A stretch of 64,000 nucleotides of DNA from Podarcis raffonei (taxonomy: Eukaryota > Chordata > Lepidosauria > Squamata > Lacertidae): NCBI RefSeq assembly GCF_027172205.1, contig NC_070618.1, forward strand, positions 9,368,001 through 9,432,000, given 5' to 3'. Below, piece by piece: positions 58,420-64,000 of this stretch. The notes under the pieces were generated by a model. That model saw only the letters and a program-made list of their open reading frames with translations. It did not search any database and was not told the DNA's origin. Numbering within the stretch: position 1 is the first letter of the stretch; every line of letters starts with the position of its first letter. The position numbers and the translations under genes are program-made.

Positions 58420-58680
58420 GTAAGAATTTTTTAACACAAGCAACATCTTGAATTTAGCCTTCAGAGCGATGGGCAGGCAATGAAGTAGTTCTCTCAGCTA
58501 GGCCACTCTTGACAGTGGCAAGGCTTTCTCGTGTATGCTTCATAGCGCTATGATGAATCAACATTAAGCATTATTTTGCAACAGGGAGCGACTGACAGCC
58601 AATGTGGTTCCTGGTGCATTAGGGTCACTATCTAGCCATTCTTGTAATTACCGGCTATTGTAGCCAGGCAACCATCTCAA
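58420..58680 (-). repeat. Old LINE-type 3' fragment
   Basis: CAACATCTTGAATTTAGCCT...GACAGCCAATGTGG is the antisense of the repeat at 26770-27055. Confidence 0.45.
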
Positions 58681-60121
58681 CAAACATTGCTCAATATGCT
58701 TCTTTGCCCCGTTATTCTAGCTGGCTCTGAAGCCTCAGGCATGCCCCAATCGCAAATTTTGTCAATTATTTCCTTGCAGACAAAGAGAAAGAGTCCATGG
58801 CCTGACGTTAGCCTTTGATATTTGTGTGCCTGTTTATACGTCGTCGACTGGCCTTGGCGTGAGTAAAGGGTAAAGGCTATGGCACTTGTAACCTGGAGCT
58901 GCCCTTTCAGGGGGGAAAGAGGAAAGGCAACTGTGACCATCTGATGCCACCCTGAAAGGAGCAAAGCCATACAGTCAGACGGAGGAACTGACCATTGGAC
59001 TCAAAGAGGAGACACCTTCAAACCGAGGGCTAACCTCTGTAAAGGAGGATGCATTGCCACCCTAAAAGCCTGCGATATTCTTCTGAGCTGTGGGCTCTCC
59101 CCTGTGTATAGTTAGGCTTCCTAGATGCGAGTATAAATATATTGAGGAAAATAGAGAGTTTTTATAATGACTCAAAGATGCTTGCGGTTAAAACATGAAA
59201 ATGAACGTGCTGTAAAATGTTGCCAGAAAAATCTGAATGTAATCAATTCTCACTGAGATGCTAAACCTCTTGGCACCTCTCTCGTAATTTAGCAATCACC
59301 AAGAGTGAGCGGTTGGGAAAGAGATCAGGGAAGTGGGAAGGGCCCACCCATTTACATGCACATTTCTTGTTAGCTAGCTAATTCTCAGAAATGGTAATAG
59401 ATACTGGGTAAAGGTGAACTCAGTAAAGTTTCCCTAACGAGATATTGTAGCTGGATTTTGCTCCAAAATGGCCAAAATTCAGGGTTTGACCGAAAGTTTC
59501 AGGGTTGTTGTTTTCTGCTTCTTTTGGGTTCTCCAGGAAAAGTAACTAAATCTCAGGGTAAGAAGGTGGGTGCAAAAAGGCAAATTGTTTTCTGCAGGAT
59601 TTCCTCTCAGCCTTCTCTTCCAATGCTTAAAAAAACGAACCACTTTCTTTTTACAACAGGTTTTATTTTTATTTTTTATTGTTGCTTCTGTTTTTGTGTG
59701 TGTGTGTTTTTTGCTCTTTTTCTGTGGAAAAGAGCAATAGCAAAGAGAACACTACTAAAACCGGCATAGGCAATGTATCTGGGCACACATGAGGAATAGA
59801 GAGGGAATGAATCCGCACTGGAGATAAGAGAGAAGATGCTTGAAATCTGTATTTTTTAAAAATAATAATCACGAAGTGCCTCCAGGCTCCGCCCACCGTG
59901 CTGCAAAGTAAGGTTCCACATGCATGGGAGGGAGGCAGAATAGCAGTGCAGATTTTGTTTGGTTTATTTTCTGAAATGAAAGAAAACTTTTATTTAAGAC
60001 AAGTTCTGTTCATGATTAGGAGTTCTATGCACCATTTGCTGCTCCACCTTGGGCAGCAAAATCTCTCTTGGGCTGGCCTTGATACTTGGCAAACCCTATT
60101 CATGCTCAATACCTATTACTC
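58681..60121. other. No gene recognised (EPHA1 intron 2)
   Basis: No Eph ligand-binding-domain exon or other exon seen; short frames have no known domain. Confidence 0.45.
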
Positions 60122-60122
60122 T

Positions 60123-60478
60123 GGGATGTGGGTGGCGCTGTGGGTTAAACCACAGAGCCTAGGACTTGCTGATCAGAAGGTCGACGGTTGAAATCCCCCG
60201 CGATGGGGTGAGCTCCCATTGCTCGGTCCCAGCTCCTGCCCACCTAGCAGTTCAAAAGCACGTCAAAGTGCAAGTAGATAAATAGGAACCGCTCTGGCGG
60301 GAAGGTAAACGGCGTTTCCGTGCACTGTTCTGGTTCGCCAGAAGCGGCTTAGTCATGCTGGCCACATGACTCGGAAGCTGTACGCCGGCTCCCTCGGCCA
60401 ATAAAGCGAGATGAGTGCCGCAACCCCAGAGTCGGCCACGGCTGGACCTAATGGTCAGGGGTCCCTTTATCTTTACCT
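60123..60478 (+). mobile_element. Sauria-type SINE
   Basis: Sense, full-length; ACCTATTACTC occurs on both sides. Confidence 0.94.
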
Positions 60479-60789
60479 TACCTATTACTCCAGACATTTC
60501 TGGCTGAGGGAAATGTTCCTCAAGAGATCTTTGCTTTGTTATGGTGTGTCTGCTTTGTGTTGAAGTTTTCTCAGCCTTCTCCTGCAGATTGGGGCTTGAC
60601 TGGTTTAACTGAGTTGTGTAGACCTCAGAGTGTGCAGCAGGTTTTTCATTCCTTCTTCTGGTTCAGTTAGGTAAAATCTTTCAAAAAGCCCAGGGAGCTC
60701 AGCTGCTTAGGATCTGATTTAGGATGTGTGTTTGTTTGATTTGTATTTAGTATATTTGTTGGTGGAACAGTTCCACAGAGTGCTCCATA

Positions 60790-60957
60790 TTTGGGGATAT
60801 CTGGTGGTTATGCTTATGCACGTGACGTCATTTTGTGTTTCTGCGCATGCGCGAGCGCCTAAACCTGGAAGTAACCTGTTCCGGTACTTCCGGGTTCGAC
60901 ACGGTCCGCTACCCGAAAATGTGCAACCCGCAGCGTTTGTAACCTGAGGTATGACTG
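60790..60957. mobile_element. Right part of a variant Tigger-like element
   Basis: GC-rich GCGCATGCGCGAGCG interior and end CCTGAGGTATGACTG then TA, matching the subfamily of 54962. The left end is lost or unclear. Confidence 0.6.
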
Positions 60958-60959
60958 TA

Positions 60960-61785
60960 CTCTATATCCTCCACTGATGCATAAAGCACAGGATCCAACA
61001 AAACGAATCTCTAAATGCATGAGAGCAGAGTTCTCATAATATTACATTGGTTAATACTTTCCTTGCTTTTGTACTATGCTTGGCTAACATACAAACTTGT
61101 AACTGAAATAATTTTTTGTGGTTTTATTTGTTGTTTGTAATGTTTAATAAAACAACAAAAATTGTGTAAAAGAAGGAGAAAGAAATATGTTCAGATGCGA
61201 CTGACACACATAAAGGACTATGCATTTATATCTACATGTTTCTTAGGGTCAGTCACCTGAAAAAGTTAATTACAACTTTAGAACCACTCCATTTAACCGA
61301 TAACCGTATCCATTAATTATGCTGCTAATTAATTTTATGGAGCAATGTGTATTTTAAAAGGACATTTTCTGTGGAAACATATAGCAGCAGAAAATGTTCT
61401 GGGAAATTTCTGCCCCGCCTTACTTGATGGGGTGGATTTAATTACATCTGTCCACCGGTCTTATAATTCTCATGTTCAGTCACCAACCATTTCTCAAATG
61501 CACTTCGGAATATGGCTTAAATTCATCCGAAATGTTAAATCTGCAACGCGTTTCCAGCATTTCGTGTTGCGTTCGGTGCCAAATTCACAGCTCAGAAAAT
61601 CTGCTTTTTTATACTCCTTCCAAAGATTTCCATGTTTACTGTTTCAAAATTAAAATGCTCCCGAAACAGAAATGCTTACTGCTGAAAAACAAACTAATTA
61701 TACGTTGAAGAATACAAACGGAGAAGTAGGCATAGGAATAATTGTTATGTTAAGTATCACAAAAAAAAATCAGGTAGACCAACAA
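60960..61785. other. No gene recognised
   Basis: The frame near 61345-61653 has no recognisable domain. Confidence 0.4.
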
Positions 61786-61789
61786 GAAA

Positions 61790-61925
61790 CCACTAGCGGG
61801 GGAGTGCCCTTGTTTTTTGGGTCCTGACTGTGGGTTTCCCACAGGAATCTGGTTGGCCACTGTGAGAACAGGATGCTGGACGAGATAAGCCATTGGCCTG
61901 ATCCAGCTCTTCTTATGTTCTTATC
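61790..61925 (+). mobile_element. CR1-clade LINE 3' end
   Basis: TGGTTGGCCACTGTGAGAAC...GGCCTGATCCAGCTCTTCTT, a typical reptile CR1-clade tail. Confidence 0.65.
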
Positions 61926-62145
61926 TTTTACAGTAGGTTGAATAAGATGTATTTTCAATATGAGAGACAAATGGATATCACTTAGATTTATCAGGTATGG
62001 CAATCCTACATGAGAGCAGGATTTTATGGATGAGTTTTTCCTCACTGCTCTCCAAGCCATAGCCTCAACTAACAAGCAGCTATTGTTGCATAGCTTTCTG
62101 TTGTTGCTGCTGTTGCTGCTGCTGCTAACTAATTAAATTTATATA

Positions 62146-62380
62146 CAGTCATACCTTGGAAGTTGAATGGAATCTGTTCCAGAAGTCCGTTTGACTTCCA
62201 AAACGTTCGGAAACCAAAGTGCGGCTCCTGCAGCCAATCAAAAGCTGCATAAACCCCATCGGATGTTCGGCTTCCCAAAATAGTTTGCAAACCGGAACAG
62301 TCACTTCCGGGTTTGTGGCGTTCAGGAGCCAAAACGATAGAAAACTAAGCTGTTTGAAAACCAAAGTACAACTCTACTGC
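62146..62380. mobile_element. Tigger-like element, third variant (CAGTCATACCTTGG)
   Basis: Left end CAGTCATACCTTGGAAGTTG preceded by TA; right end ACCAAAGTACAACTCTACTG; inverted arms (CCAAAACGTTCGGAAACCAAA, GTTTGAAAACCAAAGTA). The right TA is not preserved. Confidence 0.65.
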
Positions 62381-63584
62381 CTTCATCCAAATATCTCAGG
62401 TTGGTTCACAAGATCAAATTTTTCCAGTGTGCTTTCAGTTTTCCAGTATTAAACCAGCACTGAGTGTACTTCACTAACCAATGAAATAGTTCCATCTTTA
62501 TGTGACTGAAAAAGACAAGATCTGATGACACTAAGGCCATAATACAGAACTCCCTTATATGGAGGGATGGGGGGGGGCAGAACCGAGCTATCTGTGATGT
62601 GACTGATCAGTTAGTTAAGTATTTTTATTTATTTACTTGATTTAGGGGGGCAGCTGGCTGCCTGGCTATGGTCATGATCCCTTATGTGAAATAGTGTAGC
62701 AGGAGTTGCAGCCCCTCCAGAGGCTTATAGAGAGTAAATATATATATAATTCCTAATTATAAAGTATTACATGCATATCTCCTTCTGGGTCACATTAAGG
62801 GGACCTTCCAACTCCTCAATTCTATGGTTCTATCTATGCATATACATTAACCTCTGTAAGCTGCTGAAGGGGTTGCAATACCTCCTGGCACACTATTTCA
62901 CATATAGTGGATCTATTTTATCACCTCTGTGATCTAGGACCTCAAAAGTGGCTTCTTTGATCTTAGCTAAGTTTGCTCTAATGGAGCGGTGGCAATCAAG
63001 TTTCACGTCCCACTGAGATTTGAGGCTGGTGGTGTTCTTGATAAGTAGTCAGACTGGCCACCTGATGCTGTGGAAAGGAATTTAATGCAGATGTTTCCCT
63101 TGGGTGGCAATGAACTCTGTGACCCTTTGAACACCGTTTTCACAGTCATTGCTCAATAGCGGCGCTCGCCCAAAGCAGCACATTATGGTGTAAGGATTTT
63201 AGCAAGGAGTTTATGTTTTTTGTGGACACAGGGTACATCTCCTGCCCTCATTATCAGATAGTCTTAAGTGTCGGCCTTGGATTGCTTATCTAAAAGTGTC
63301 TTGTACACAAGGCTTAAAGGTCCTCTGAGCCTCTGCTCATGGTTGGTGTGGAACAGAAGGTGGAACCGAGGCATCTGTATTGCAAATGTCTATTTTGTAC
63401 AATGCAGGTTTTATTCCTGTTGGGTGCAGGCTCCAGGTATGGAAGACCCTTGGGCAGTAATAAAACACCTTTCCTGGGCACCCCTCCTTCAGTTAGTCCT
63501 CCCTCAGTGAGTCTACCTCTTCACCACCATTGTCACCAACTACTGCAGCTCCTTTTCCTCATGATTGCTACTATCCACTTGCTT
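62381..63584. other. No gene recognised; small CR1-type tail
   Basis: 62785-62835 (GGGGACCTTCCAACTCCTC...ATTCTATGGTTCTAT) is a CR1-like end; otherwise nothing. Confidence 0.45.
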
Positions 63585-63932
63585 AAAGGTAAAGGTAAAG
63601 GGACCCCTGACCATTACGTCCAGTCGTGATCGACTCTGGGGTTGCGGCGCTCATCTCGCTTTATTGGCCAAGGGAGCCAGCATACAGCTTCCGGGTCATG
63701 TGGCCAGCATGACTAAGCCGCTTCTGGCGAACCAGAGCAGCGCACAGAAATGCCATTTACCTTCCCGCCAGAGTGCTACCTATTTATCTACTTGCACATG
63801 ACGTGCTTTCGAACTGCTAGGTTGGCAGGAGCAAGGACCAAGCAACGGGAGCTCACCCCGTCGTGGGGATTCGAACCACCGACCTTCTGCTCGGCAAGTC
63901 CTAGGCTCTGTGGTTTAACCCACAGCGCCACC
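63585..63932 (-). mobile_element. Sauria-type SINE
   Basis: Antisense, nearly full length; CACTTGCTT occurs on both sides. Confidence 0.94.
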
Positions 63933-64000
63933 CACTTGCTTGCTTGAGCAAACTGGCATTGGCAATGGCATCTACTGCTCCTTCTTGTTGTTGTTGTAGG

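Noticed and set aside
61345-61653. 102-codon frame in EPHA1 intron 2
   Set aside because: No Eph motif, no splice sites that fit and no recognisable family.

Overview
The window is vertebrate nuclear DNA from a squamate reptile, most likely a lizard. The evidence is the density of Sauria-type tRNA-derived SINEs (13 copies), RTE-BovB LINE 3' ends, CR1/L2/L1 fragments, tRNA-Lys SINEs with CR1 tails, many palindromic DNA-transposon derivatives and lizard-style (TTA)n LINE tails. There are no bacterial-type operons, CRISPR arrays or functional RNA genes. Host coding sequence makes up only a few percent of the window.

Host genes, left to right, all on the + strand: an intact class II olfactory receptor resembling mammalian OR6V1 (9644-10588); a second intact, OR10-like olfactory receptor (24058-25035); an apparent 3'-terminal coding exon of a small gene I cannot name (35901-36307, with polyadenylation signals at 36467 and 36502); and the first two coding exons of an Eph receptor tyrosine kinase, best matched to EPHA1 (exon 1 at 38737-38833, exon 2 at 51862-51929). 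The two Eph exons join in phase across a 13 kb intron filled with repeats; the gene continues beyond the right edge. From memory, mammalian EPHA1 lies near OR6V1 and other receptor genes (human 7q34-q35), so the layout looks like a conserved block.

The rest is mostly mobile-element sediment. Region 1-9 kb: unique DNA, an L1 remnant, a retroelement-like block (2.5-4.0 kb), two SINEs and a terminal-inverted-repeat element. 10.6-12.1 kb: a 1.38 kb composite hAT-type element with an exact 8-bp target duplication, carrying a GC-rich, gene-start-like segment. 13-23 kb: BovB, L2 tails, one solo LTR, a tandem duplication split by a SINE, and long (TA)n and (CA)n tracts. 23.5-25.7 kb: a palindromic element and a solo LTR closely flanking the OR10-like gene. 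26-35 kb: SINEs and a cluster of four Tigger-like miniature elements. 38.8-51.9 kb (EPHA1 intron 1): L1, SINEs, BovB and hAT miniatures. 52-64 kb (start of EPHA1 intron 2): L1 with reverse-transcriptase coding interrupted by a hAT miniature, a 63-bp BovB insertion, nested DNA transposons and SINEs.

Nothing here looks like a new multi-gene system. The items most worth a second look are the composite hAT element with captured GC-rich DNA, the unidentified terminal exon next to EPHA1, and several nested insertions that give a relative chronology of the transposons.
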